Assembly: GCA_028274465.1 (NCBI GenBank)
Contig: CM051457.1
Span: 102,919,982-102,983,981 of the forward strand
DNA length: 64,000 nt
Reading direction: 5' to 3'
Origin: Plantago ovata
Taxonomy: Eukaryota > Streptophyta > Magnoliopsida > Lamiales > Plantaginaceae
The notes under the pieces are model-generated. The model had not been told where the DNA came from. It saw only the letters and a program-made list of their open reading frames with translations, and searched no databases. Below, in pieces: positions 22,146-33,186 of this stretch (its first letter is position 1; every line of letters begins with the position of its first letter). The translations under genes and the position numbers were made by a program.

Positions 22146-23401
22146 CAGTGGCAAAGCCACCATGTATTCAGTGGGGCAATTGCCCCACTCAAATTTTATT
22201 TTTACTACTATATCACTTAAGGTTATAATAGTTTGCCCTCTCTAATAATTATTGTTTTCCCCTCTAAATTATGAAAATTAAAAAAATAAATTATTTAATT
22301 TTAAGATCGTTTATGGATATTAAACGTAGTAGCAATTTTACTAAACGTTGGAAATTTATTTGTAATTTACAGAATGACTCTTATTTTACAAGTATTACAA
22401 ATAAATCCCAAACTTACTAAATTCATACAAATTATCATAAACAATTGCAAGTATAATAAATTCATCAATTCTACTTTACCACAAACACTCCCTAAAACAA
22501 ATACACTCATAAATATAAATTATTAACATGAAATGATCACTTGAACAAAAAATGATCAAATGATACTTCCGAACTTCCAAAAATTGATAAATTTTATACT
22601 AAATTCAAGTGTTCCAAAAATTAACATTTAAATTCAAACTCAAAAAAAAAAAAAAAAAAAAAAAAAAGGAGTAGAGAGCAGCAGCCCGTTGGGCTGCTTC
22701 TAAGTGACTAGAAGCAGCCCGCACTAGCAGCAGCCCAGCGGGCTGCTTCTAATCACTTAGAAGCAGCCCGCCTAGTCACTTAGAAGCAGCCCGCTGGGCT
22801 GCTTCTATATATATATATAAAAAGAAAATAAAAAAATAGCAAAAAAAAATTTATAAATTTATTAATTTATAGATACTTTATTATAAATTTATAAATTTTT
22901 TTTGGTAGATTTATAAATTCATAGATATTTTACTACAAATTTACAAATCAAGGTGTGAAATGAGTTTGATGATACTTTATTACAAATTTACAAATCAATG
23001 TGTGAAATGAGTTTTATAAAGTCCCTAAATTTACAAGAGATTTATAAATTTATAGATATTTTATTACAAATTTACAAATCAAGGTGTGAAATGAGTTTGA
23101 TGATATCTCTTGGTGTGTTCTTCAAATTGAATTGAAATATGTTGATTAGGTTATTGATTTAGGGGCTTGATTTATTTAAGGTGAAATTGTGATGATTTTA
23201 AAAGTATTGGGTTAATTTGTAAAATTATAAATTTATAGATACTTTATGTAATTTACAATAAATTTCCAACATTTAGTAAATTTATGTTCCGACGTTTAAT
23301 ATTTGCCAAAATAAATTCAACTTGCATATCTATTCCACAGTTGAATTCAACTTGCATGTCTATTTTGCCCCCTCTAGACAAAGTTGCTGGCTTCACCCCT
23401 G
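22146..23401. mobile_element. Non-autonomous hAT-like element
   Basis: The left end CAGTGGCAAAGCCACC matches the complement of the right end (CAGGGGTGAAGCCAGC) in the CAGGGG..AGCCA style of hAT elements. The flanks GCATCTGC and GCAGCTAC are a plausible decayed 8-bp duplication. Inside are a 24-bp A tract, a palindrome cluster, and direct repeats of 'ATTTACAAATCAAGGTGTGA' type at 22934, 22983 and 23066. There is no transposase. Confidence 0.65.
22682..22806. repeat. Cluster of AGCAGCCC/GGGCTGCT palindromes
   Basis: Three perfect hairpins (AGCAGCCCGTTGGGCTGCT, AGCAGCCCAGCGGGCTGCT and AGCAGCCCGCTGGGCTGCT) alternate with half-units AGAAGCAGCCCGC and spacers of the type CTAAGTGACTAG/CTAGTCACTTAG, which also pair. 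It ends at a TA repeat. Confidence 0.85.
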
Positions 23402-23838
23402 GCAGCTACCACCCCTAAAATTATAAAAGTTTTTATTATGACATGTATATTTATGCATATTTCATGTTTCGCCACCTTTAATTTTTTTAGTAGATTTATT
23501 TAGTCAAAAAACTTCAACTTTCATATAAGGCTATTACTATAATATATTTCTCCACCCTGACTTCGCCCCGGATTGTTTTGTTAATCTCAATGTTCTCCGA
23601 GTTACATAAATAAGTTCTAATAGTCAGTATATTTAGGTAAACCAAGTCATATGAACAAGATTCAAGAACAAAAGAACTCAATGTTATTTTTTATTTGCTT
23701 CAAGCCTTCAACATGTATGTATCTTTTTCATACGATTGATAGAAACTAATGTTTTTCACAAACTCTAACGATAATTAAATTCGGTACTTTGCATAATATA
23801 TTAATCATACCAAAAGTAAAATTACATACAATCTAAAC
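23402..23838. other. Intergenic DNA, no gene seen
   Basis: AT-rich sequence between the hAT element and the LINE 5' end. No coding or repeat signal stands out. Confidence 0.4.
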
Positions 23839-24718
23839 CCTAGCGGAGCTCTAGCGATTTCGGCGCCCCTCTAGCGGCTACGATCAACGAAATTGGATAT
23901 GGCACGTGGTAAGGGTACCCTGGGCGACCACCGAAGAGACAGGTGGATTTACTGTTTGGAAATCGGATTCCCTCCAAGGAACTTGAGCTCCCGTATTTTC
24001 CTCCTACTGTAGTTAATGGCGTTAAAGAGCAGTAATAGCAGCAGAGGATGAGGAAGCAGAGGAAAACTTCTGGGAAAACTCTCTGGTTATGTATAACCTA
24101 GAAGATGATCTCACCATTAGTGCGGTCCGACAGTTTTTGCGAAGGTTTGGTCGTCTGTTACAATGCCAACCATCTACTATAATGATGAAGGCTTCTTTTT
24201 ACTTCGCTTTGAAACTGCCAAAGAGTGTGATGATGTGATAATGAATGGTCCATATACAATATATTCTATGCCCATGATTTTGCGTAGATGGACCCCTGAG
24301 TTTGTTTTTTATAAGAGTATGTTACGATTGGAATCTATCTGGGTTCAGTTTCCGCAATTACCATTGGGACTCTGGGGTAATAACAATCTTGGTAGAATTG
24401 CCAGCACTCTCGGGAAGCCGATGTTGGTGGATGTGTGCACGAAGAAGAAGGTGCGAGTTGCTTATGCTCGGTGCTTATTGAGATGGATATCACCCAAGAA
24501 TTCCCACAAACCATAAAGGTACGTAACTCCAAGGGTAAAATAAATTGTATGACCAACCGTGGTTTATGAATGGATGCCTCCGAAAAAGGACCAACGACAG
24601 GTGGTTAATGGTGGCAGGAAACAGGATTGGAGGCCACACCCTGTGCAGCAAAATGCGGCTAGGCAGAGCAGTGTCGGCAATCTGCCCCAGCCTACGACTC
24701 TGCTAGGTTCAGCACATG

Positions 24719-25591
24719 CCACATGGGTGAGTAAATATCATATGGTACCCCTACTGGGACACCTCTTTTCATCTACCACCTCGTTAGTCCCAGAATTACA
24801 TATAGCCCCATTTCCCTCATTTTGTGTTGACCAAAAAAAGCGGCACTGTTCATTCGAGTTCATCCAAATGCGGCCTTAGCTCCAAAAAACAAAAATTAAG
24901 TTTTAATACCCTTAACTCTTCTTATTTTTATTTTTATTTTTTCTTTTCCCATCTTCTTCTTCATCAATTCCGGTACCGGAATTACCGGTACCGGCGTCGG
25001 AGCAGCTCCGATTTTGGGACTGTATGGCCCAAAATCAGAGCTGTAAAAGCTCCGATTTGGAGCTGTTTAAACAGCTCCGATCTGGAGCTTTTACAGCTCC
25101 GGATTGGAGCTGTTAAACAGCTCCGATCTGGAGCTTTTACAGCTCTGGATCGGAGCTGTTTAACAGCTCCGGTTTGGAGCGATCGGAACTGTTTTTTTTT
25201 TTTTTTTTTTTTTAATAATTTAGGACTATATTGAAATATTTTTTTTTATAGGGTTTGTTTTAAATAAGTTTTTAGACCATTTTGAAATATTATAAAATTA
25301 CGTGGGTTCGTTTTTAAATAAATAGTGCTAAGTTTGTAAAAATGAAAATATTTGGGTTAAAAATGTAATAAACAAAATCTCAAATTGTTTGGTCAACTTA
25401 AAAATCTAATAATTGACTAAGGGTAAGAAAGTAATTTCAATGAATAAGTTCGCGAAAAGTCAAGTTCGTGGATCCAAATGTAATTAATTTCAACTAGTCA
25501 GGGTATGGATGTAAACTCCGGACTAAGGGGGGCCTCGATGTAATTAAAAACACTAACAGGGGTACCATATGCAAATGACCCCCACATGGGT
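24719..25591. mobile_element. Mutator-like MITE in LINE ORF1
   Basis: The 853-bp insert (24729-25581) is flanked by the 10-bp direct repeat CCACATGGGT. The ends are inverted and share CATATGGTACCCCT ten bases inward; overall about 19 of 25 end positions match. Long TIRs with a 9-10 bp duplication fit Mutator-like elements. Inside is a palindrome array and an AT-rich half. There is no transposase; apparent frames through the palindromes are artefacts. Confidence 0.75.
25000..25190. repeat. Array of GGAGCTG/CAGCTCC hairpins
   Basis: Perfect or near-perfect palindromes of 18-20 bp follow one another with 5-base spacers: GGAGCTGTTTAAACAGCTCC, GGAGCTTTTACAGCTCC, GGAGCTGTTAAACAGCTCC, the second again, then GGAGCTGTTTAACAGCTCC. 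TTTAAAC-centred and TTTTAC-centred units alternate. Spacers are GATCT/GGATT-like. Confidence 0.9.
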
Positions 25592-28081
25592 TGTGATCCC
25601 AACACCTGGAGCCACTGTCTGGGCGCCTGCTGCTCCTACTAGGGCTCAGCGGCCAATTACTAGGCTGGGAGCGACTGGTTCATCAAACCAGAATGCTCAA
25701 GGGATTACTACGGGGACGTACTGGACGCCCACCTGACCCAGTAGCATCACACCCCAGGACCAACGTTGTTGCTACGAAAGAGTCTGAATGGCAAGAAGTT
25801 AGCCACAAGAAGCTTACAAAAGACAAAGGGCCGCAGCAAAATGAGTTGTCTCAGCCTGTCAATATTGGAAGCATTGGCCAAGAACAACACCAAGGTGCCT
25901 TCCAAGAAGGGACTCAACGACAGAATCAATGATAGTTTCTTGGAATGTTAAGGGCATGACTGGAGCAGCTAAGCATTTGGAGGTTGGATCCTACCTCAGA
26001 AAACATAAATTCAATATAGCTGCTTTGCTTGAAACAAGAGTGAAAGAGTGTAATGCTAGTAGAATACGTAAACGATTTGGACGGCACTGGAGGTACTTGG
26101 ATAATTATTATAAACATCGGAATGGAAGGATTTGGCTTATGTGGGATGTAAATTGAATTCAAATTGATTTTATTTGTTCCATTGACCAATACTTACATTG
26201 CAGGGTAGAAAGTATCAATGGTTCTTTTCAATATCTCCTTACCGTAGTTTATGCAGATAACCACTTGATATAGAGAAGGAAGATTTGGAATGATCTTCAG
26301 CAACTTTCTACTTTTATTCAAGGGCCATGGCTTATTTTAGGTGACTTCAATAATGTCATGGGTACACAAGATCGAACGGGAGGGCATCCAGTAAAAACGA
26401 GTGAATATGTTGATTTGATTACAATGGTGGAAATTGTGGGGCTGAATGAATTGAATATGTATCGGAGTGAGTATACATGGACAAACAAGCATACACATGG
26501 AATTATTTGTTCCAAAATTGATCGTGGAATAGGTAACCTTGATTGGTTTCTCACATTCCCTTGGGTAAAGATTATGGTGCATGACCGTGGTGTCTCTGAC
26601 CATGCACCTTTAATCTTACACATGACGCAAGCTCACCAAAGGAGGAAGAATGTGAGGTTCAGATTTATCAATGGTACGACAACTCATCCTGATTTCCAGG
26701 CCACCGTACATCAACAATGGGTCTGCATGTGCAGGGTCGCCCCATGTTTGTTACCTGGACGAAGAACAAACTGTTACAACCAAGTCTCCGGCTGTTACAT
26801 TCTGAATATACCGGCCTAGAACAGGGGATAATTGCTGCCCGCACTGAATTGGAGCAAGCACAACAAGATCTTACCCGAGACCGTTTTAATCCTGCCAATA
26901 TTCTTAAGGAAAAGCGGTGCACTGCTCAATTGCTACTCCTGAGAACGCAAGAGGAACAATTTTTGCAGCAACGAGCAAAGGTAATGCTTATTTCCATGCC
27001 TTGGTTCATGATAAACAAATGCAGGTGGGAATTCATAGTTCGGAAAATGATCAGGGACACACTCTGACCTCAGATGATGCTATTGAAAATGAGGTAATTC
27101 GCTTCTACACAAACTTGGTTGGTACTGTTTTGCCTAACCATTTAATATTGATTTAGAAGCTCTGCGGGATGGAAATCAGCTCACAAGTACACAAGGTCGA
27201 GAACTCATTGCCCCTGTTATGAATGTCGAAATTTGGCAGGCCCTACAGGACATTGATGATTCAAAAGCACTGGCATTGATGGGTATGGTGCTAAATTCTT
27301 TAAATCTGGCTGGCATATTATAAAGAATGATGTTACTGCTGCAGTTAAGGATTTCTTCCTTAATGACCGTATGTATAGTGCTGTCAACTGTACTGTATTG
27401 ACTCTGATACCTTAAACATAAGATGCAAGAACAATGAAGGCTATGCGACCCATCTCTTGTTGCACTAGTGTCTATAAAGTTATCTCTAAAATTCTCACAA
27501 ATAAACTTAGTGTTGTGATTAACAATATCCTGATTGCTCATGAGCTAGTGAGAGGGTACATAAGGAAAGGAGTATCACCTCGCTGTATGATCCAGATGGA
27601 CTTAAAGAAAGCTTATGATACGGTGGATTGGGATGCTTTGGAGGATATACTGCTTGAGATGAATTTTCCACAACAATTTGTTCGGTGGATAATGATATGT
27701 GTGTGAACTGTGTCGTATCGATGTATGGTGAATGGCACTCCTAGCATATTACTACAAGCAAAAAGAGGGCTCCGGCAGGGTGATCCCATATCACCATTGC
27801 TATTTGTGTTAACTATGGAGTATCTACATCGGAAACTCCAAAAATGAGAACGGAGTCTGACTTTAATTTTCTTCCTAAGTGTGAAAAAGTAAACTTGACG
27901 AATTTATGTTTCGCGGATGATTTGCTAATTTTTTGCAAGGGTGATGGAGTTTCTATATAGTTACAGTAAGTAAAAGTGAGAAAAATTGCCTCTAAGGCTA
28001 AGCAGTGGAAGTTTAAAATTTTTTTAATCTCACTAAAACTGATATGACTATATTACGTTTATCATGCTAGAAGAAAGTTAC

Positions 28082-28234
28082 TTACGTGTCTTCCAGCAGA
28101 TAAGAAAATTCACCGGGCAGCTGTTCTTCAATCTCTAAGCAGAGCCTTGCAATCTCCTCGTCAGAAAGCTGATTGATTTCTTCGTCTTCAGAGATGATGA
28201 AATCTTCTTCAATGGAATCTCCAAGATTGCTCAT
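28082..28234 (-). CDS. Short acidic frame in the retroelement fragment
   Basis: A 50-residue frame begins MSNLGDSIEEDF and is rich in Glu/Asp/Leu. It ends by running into GTAAGT, a strong 5' splice site, so it may be a first exon whose continuation is missing. Not recognised. Confidence 0.3.
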   Translation of the reverse strand: MSNLGDSIEEDFIISEDEEINQLSDEEIARLCLEIEEQLPGEFSYLLEDT

Positions 28235-28559
28235 CAACAGGTTCTTTGTATCCTTGGACCTCGGTATCCACGGGCAGTGTATCCACCAATAACGCTAGGA
28301 TGTTCTTCTGTGTTTTGAGCTTTTAGAGAAAATATTTTCTTTCTGACTGTCAGAGAGAATTTTCTGCGTTGGAATAGAATAGAAGACTTCTTTCTTTCTT
28401 TTTTGATTAAGTCAGTAAGTTGGATCAGAAAATCACGTAAGATTTTATCCAAGTAAATCTTACTGATTAGGAGACTCCAAAAGTCATCAACTAACCAACT
28501 AAGAGATAATAATTAATTATCTCAGTCAAAGATAAAATAATAAGTCAAAAAGAAGAAAG

Positions 28560-28564
<5 letters not shown>

Positions 28565-28594
<30 letters not shown>
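28565..28594. repeat. (GA)n microsatellite
   Basis: About 15 uninterrupted GA units immediately before the palindrome cluster. Confidence 0.95.
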
Positions 28595-28596
<2 letters not shown>

Positions 28597-28599
28597 CCG

Positions 28600-28722
28600 T
28601 GGGGCAGCTCCCAGCTGCCCCATCCGTCTGGCTTGGCGCGCCAAGGCTTCACTCGCCTGGCGCGTGCACTGCACGCGCCAGGCTTGGTGATCAGCTGGGC
28701 CAACCGGCCCAGCTGATTGCTA
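28600..28722. repeat. Four adjacent GC-rich hairpins
   Basis: In order: GGGGCAGCT-CCC-AGCTGCCCC; CTTGGCGCGCCAAG; GCCTGGCGCGTGCA with its complement after one base (14-bp arms); and AGCTGGGCC-AACC-GGCCCAGCT. The surrounding sequence is AT-rich. Confidence 0.9.
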
Positions 28723-31363
28723 TGCTCTCTTCTTCTTCTTGGGCTTTACTCAAATTCCGTCCAAGTGCATAGTCTTCAATTAATTAATTAAATCTAATTT
28801 AAATCAATTAATTATATTCTAAAATATATTCCATATATAATAAATTAATCTTAATCTAATTAATAATAATTCCATTATATATTTATGTATAATAATTAAA
28901 TATTAATCTAATTAATATTTAATCCAATATACATAGCTCATTTGTATAAACACCACATTGAAGTGTGACCCATAGGGCCTTGCATATTAAGCAATAATCT
29001 AATTAAGGTCATGATAAATTCCTAGACAATTTATCAGACAATATTAATATGCAAGGAACGTTTGTGAGGAAAACAAACCACCTGTAGCGTAAGGTACTTT
29101 GATGAAACGGTCCCTTCATTCACGAATACTCGAATGAGTCTAGAATATGGTTATGTGTCTATTCTAATAACTTCATTCATTGTCTCTCAATCTTATTAGT
29201 CGATCTATGAATTATGTCCAAACACCATTTTGACATATTCACATACGGTGGCCACCGGTTTTGTGATCGCACTAAATAAGAGAAGTGAGTATTCTCTCCT
29301 TGTATCTATTACGGAGGAATGAATCCTATCTTGGTCCAATCACTCACACCATATGTTTCCTAATGTACCCAACGCATGCCGTATCTACCCTACTTTAAGA
29401 GTGCAAGCGTTGTGCATGGTCAAAGTACATTATTCCACATATGATGTAGTATTGGCCTCAAGTCTAAGGAATACTAACATCACCCTACACACCGATACTA
29501 CCATAGACACTTAAATAGCTTTACCAAATGGCTTCTCGGTTGGGTATGCCAACACTCTCCAAAGTGTCCATATGTTCATCATGAATAACCAAGTTCATTC
29601 GTAGCAGTGAGACCTACTACATCCTCGAAGGATCTAATGCAACATATGCTAGCTTCAATCGCATCATTGATATCCCGTATCTCAATGACCTTCAGCTAGT
29701 GGCTTATTTTAGGACTTAATTATTGGCACACAAGCTCCCACTAACTTGGTGATTACCTTAAGCACTTGGGAACATTTTATCGAATAATTCAAACAACCAA
29801 ATAATGTATTCATAAAATGTAATGCCAATTGTATTTAATAATGTATAAATAAATAAATAACAATAACTGAATGTGATCAAGTACATATCGTCCCTATTGT
29901 AGGTTGTCTCTAGGACATATATACTTTCAGTTATTGCTTAAGGAGTTTCATGAGTTCTCCTCTTCCACAGGGCTTAAAGCAAACATGGCGAAATGCAACA
30001 TATATATGGGAGGCGTTGGGCGACTGGAACAGGATCAGATAATTACTGCCACCGGGTTCGAACTGGGCAAATTTCCCTTTAAATACCTGGGGATGCCCTT
30101 GGCATCACGGAAAGTATCCGTACATATGTGCCAACCTTTGGTGGAGAATATTGTTGCTCGTATAAAACACTGGACCTCGCGGTTACTCAGTTATGCAGGT
30201 ACACTTCAAGTCATAAAAAGTGTCTTGTTTTCAATCACTAATTATTGGTTCCAAGTCTTTCCATTGCCCCAGAAAGTGTTAAAGCATATTGAAGCTCTTT
30301 GTCGGAGTTATTTATGGTTATGAGGAAATAACCAAAAAGGCGCCAGTTGCATGGGAGAAAATCTGTAACACTAAGAACTCGGACGGTTTAAATGTTACTG
30401 ATTTGAAAGTTTGGAGTAAGGCGAATATGATGAAGCTCCTATCGAATCTTAGTGACAAAGCTGATAAGCTATGAGTGTGTTGGACTCATGCTTATTATAT
30501 CAAACATGACCAGGTTATGGGTTTTTTCCTGACGCAAAATTGTTCCTGGATACTTAGGGGGATTTTGAATTTAAGAAACCATGTGCCTAACAACCAAGTT
30601 TGGGGTGGTATTGAACATGGGATGAAATTCCCTACGCGGGTTGTTTACCATGAGATAAGAGGGGAGCAACCAACTGTAAACTGGCATAAAATATTCTTTT
30701 CGAATGGTTCTACACCAAGATCTTTGTTTGTTATGAGGTTATGTGTGCAAGAGAGATTATACACGAAGGATCGATTGACTCGTTTTGGCATGCCGAATGA
30801 TGGATTATGCGTTTTTTGCCAAGGCTTGGAGTCTACTAGACACAATTCTTTGAATGCAGCTTTACTCAGAAAATCTGGAAGGATGTGCTATCATGGCTAC
30901 ATGTTGCACACCAACCTGGGGCATGGGATCGGGAAATACAGTGGCTGATCCGAAAAGCGAAAGGGAACAAATCGCTTTTGATCAAGCTAGCGGTTGCTGA
31001 AACTATTTACTATATTTGGATGCTACGGAATAAGATAATTTTCCAGACAGCTCCTACTGATTACTGCCTGCTTGATCGACTGAAGGAGATAATTAAACTG
31101 CATTGTGAGACGATACCTAGACTGCAAGATATTGAGCTGCAACTGTGACTGTGACCTTCGACTGGTGGACTGAGCGAAAGGACTTTGTCCAATGTTTAAG
31201 TGTAGCTCGATATTGTTGTTGTGAGTTTTCTATTTTGATGTGAGGATATGTGTGCGTTATCTTGTTGCATGAGAGGCCTGGATCTTTGATCGTCATTGTT
31301 TTGTCACTGTTTTTTTTGGATGAAATACAAAGTGAACTTCGTTAAAAAAAAAAAAAAAAAAAA

Positions 31364-31517
31364 ACAATAAGAGTACATAAATTTTTAGAAATATTTCAAA
31401 AAATACAAACGATACAAAACAAGTTCAGATATCATCCCACAAAATTCCAACACCTCTCCCTAACCAAAGTGAATCCACCAACAAAGGAAAAAATTTACAA
31501 AACATTACATATATAAG
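31364..31517. other. Spacer between LINE and MITE
   Basis: AT-rich, similar in wording to 36830-36960 (ACATAA..ACAAACGA...CCTCCCTAACCAAA), probably a relic of another LINE 3' end. No gene. Confidence 0.3.
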
Positions 31518-32331
31518 TAAGGCCATCTCCAGTAGTGTTCAATAGAATCCAACAAAACTCCTGCAGTGTTCTGTTGGGTTTATTGACAAAATCCGTTCTG
31601 TTCTTCAGAACCGATTCTGTTGAGTTCTATTATTTTTTATTTTTATATGTAATTGATTTTATTGAACAGGAATTGAATGTAATTGTAATTGATTTTAAAA
31701 GTTGATTTTTGATTTTATGTTTTAAAATTATACACCAATGTTATTTCAAATTTAAACTTTGATACTTAAACGAAATATTCACAACGAAATTTAAAATCGG
31801 ATTAGATGATAACTTTATAAATAATACAGTAATACATGAGAATTTAAAATTCACTTTCCTATTGAAGTTGAGACGATCGAGTACAATGAAGCACATGTAT
31901 TTTTAGACATTAACGAAAAGGAGTAGTATTTTTATATAATAAGTAATTTTTTTATGTCATCGTGGTAGTTTTAGTTTTAGTTTCTACTAGTATCTTTTTA
32001 ATTTTAATTTTTTTTAATAATTTTATTTATCAAGTAGTTTAATTTTTAAAATTAATGTGATGTTATTATTATTAATTAATGGTGTTAAAATGAAATAAAG
32101 AATGAGTTTAAAAAAATGAAAAATAATGAAATAAAGAATCATTTTTAAAAATAAATGAAAAAGAATGAATTTAAAAAAGAAATTAGAAAAAAAAAATTGT
32201 GGGTTATATTGGGTTCCAAATGACGGAGAGGGTTGGTAATGTTTGGATTATGTTAAGTAAATATCTAATGTGGCATGAGAAATAATGTATTTTGGGTTAT
32301 GTTGGGTTCTAAATTGTTGAAGATGCCCTAA
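31518..32331. mobile_element. PIF/Harbinger-like MITE
   Basis: The 808-bp element 31521-32328 starts GGCCATCTCCAGTAG and ends in the complement of GGGCATCTTCAACAA, flanked by TAA on both sides (31518-31520 and 32329-32331). The TTA/TAA duplication and GGGCATCT ends fit PIF/Harbinger MITEs. AT-rich, no transposase. Confidence 0.6.
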
Positions 32332-32639
32332 GAGCTAGTTTAAAGTTTAAACCCCCTTATAAAAAATAACCAATTTCCTAAAAATATTAAAAAACTCCAT
32401 TCTATGTTTTTGCACTAATTTCGTTGAAACTTTTACAAAAAAATTTCATTCTATTTTCTTTACCCTTAACTCTATTACTAATGGACTTCTAATAGTTTAT
32501 ATAATTATTTTTCACATGTATTATTTAATTAAATTGTAATTAATTACTAACTAATTAATTATATTTGAAATTAACACCGGTGATTCTAAAACTAATACAT
32601 TGGTGTTAAGACTAATATTGGGTGATGTTTAACTGATGA

Positions 32640-32872
32640 AATTCACATTACTGATGCTAAAAATATGTTGAACCTAATGAGGATGGTGAAACTATAAAGG
32701 GTATATATGTTTGACTACCACTATCACATGGTATGAGGCCTTTTCGGTGATTCTAACAGTAAATCCGTGCGGGTTCAGACTCAAGACGGACAATATCATA
32801 CCAAAGAGATGTGTGTGGGTTAGTCTGTAGTAACTTTGTCGACCAGTTGGACCGGATCTTGGCCCATTAATT
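32640..32872. repeat. Diverged TRIM solo LTR, inverted relative to 6310-6521
   Basis: Aligned to the reverse complement of 6310-6521 it shares AAAGGGTATATATGTT, CACATGGTATGAGGC, AAATCCGTGCGGG and GGACAATATCATAC in the same order. Ends are eroded. Confidence 0.7.
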
Positions 32873-33186
32873 TGGGTCGGGGCAAGATTTAATTTTATCT
32901 TGCTTGCAGTTGGTCTACTCCGACCTGAGCTCCGGTCAACTCCGATCGAAGCTCAGTCCCTTGTGTTCTTTTTTTTTTTATTATTTTTAACTTTTTAAAT
33001 TTTTTTACTTTTTTTTTTAGGTTTAGTGGGATTGATTTTGAAATGTGAATTTTGTAGGGACTTGTTTTGGATTAATTTTTAGATCATTTTGAAATTTATC
33101 TGAGTTATGGGTGTTTATTTTAAATAGTAGTTAATTTTATAAATTAATAAAATTTAGAGTTAAATGTTTAATAAAAAATTTAGGTT
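32873..33186. other. AT-rich DNA resembling the MITE interior at 25.2-25.4 kb
   Basis: Phrases such as 'TTTTTAGATCATTTTGAAAT' recur in near-identical form at 25270-25290. Probably a relic of the same Mutator-like MITE family, into which the solo LTR inserted. Confidence 0.4.

Larger units (their letters stand above)
23899..25932 (+). pseudogene. LINE ORF1, DUF4283-type RNA-binding protein (broken)
   Basis: ORF1 encodes the nucleic-acid-binding partner of the LINE reverse transcriptase. The stretch 24160-24500 reads YNDEGFFLLRFETAKECDDV, then PMILRRWTPEF and GRIASTLGKPMLVD, the DUF4283 layout of plant LINE ORF1. Frameshifts occur before 24160 and near 24515. At 24728 the frame is split by a Mutator-like MITE and resumes in phase at 25582. 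The end, ..RQNQ-stop, overlaps the ORF2 start as ATGA at 25929-25932. Confidence 0.7.
27959..29933 (-). mobile_element. Retroelement fragment inserted in LINE RT
   Basis: The insert 27964-29928 is bounded by AGTTA on both sides (27959-27963 and 29929-29933), and LINE RT coding resumes directly after it. On the minus strand it starts near TGAAAGTATATATG and runs 1.7 kb with no coding frame, like a long LTR or leader. It includes a GA microsatellite and a cluster of palindromes, then a short acidic frame (28082-28234) ending at GTAAGT. The class is unresolved; it is probably a truncated LTR-type element. Confidence 0.5.
25929..31148 (+). pseudogene. LINE ORF2: endonuclease, RT, zf-RVT (broken)
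   Basis: ORF2 supplies the nicking and reverse-transcribing activities of the LINE. It opens with SWNVKGM and LLETRVKE of the APE-type endonuclease (25929-26156); GDFNNVMGTQDRTGG and RGVSDHAPLI follow at 26337-26620. RT motifs are RPISCCTSVYKVISKILTNKL (27445), MIQMDLKKAYDTVDW (27590), LRQGDPISPLLF (27770) and the catalytic FADDLLIF (about 27908-27935). After the 2-kb insertion RT continues with GLKANMAKCNIYMGG (29960), then KAPVAWEKIC, and the zf-RVT domain TKDRLTRFGMPNDGLCVFCQ (30760). The last frame ends at 31148. Many frameshifts and stops show it is dead. Confidence 0.8.
23839..31363 (+). mobile_element. L1-type LINE, interrupted twice
   Basis: The composite starts near a CTAAACCCTAGCGG leader and ends in a 20-base A tract (about 31344-31363). 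It holds ORF1 (23899-25932) and ORF2 (25929-31148) with many frameshifts. Two later insertions, 24729-25581 and 27964-29928, split it; without them about 4.7 kb of LINE remains. The start is approximate because no target duplication could be paired. Confidence 0.8.

Noticed and set aside
22600-25200. CRISPR-like repeat arrays
   Set aside because: The repeats are palindromes with very short related spacers in plant transposons, with no cas genes; this is not a CRISPR locus.
24824-25234. 136-codon frame with repeated Ser/Leu words
   Set aside because: It is the translation of the GGAGCTG palindrome array and a poly(T) tract.
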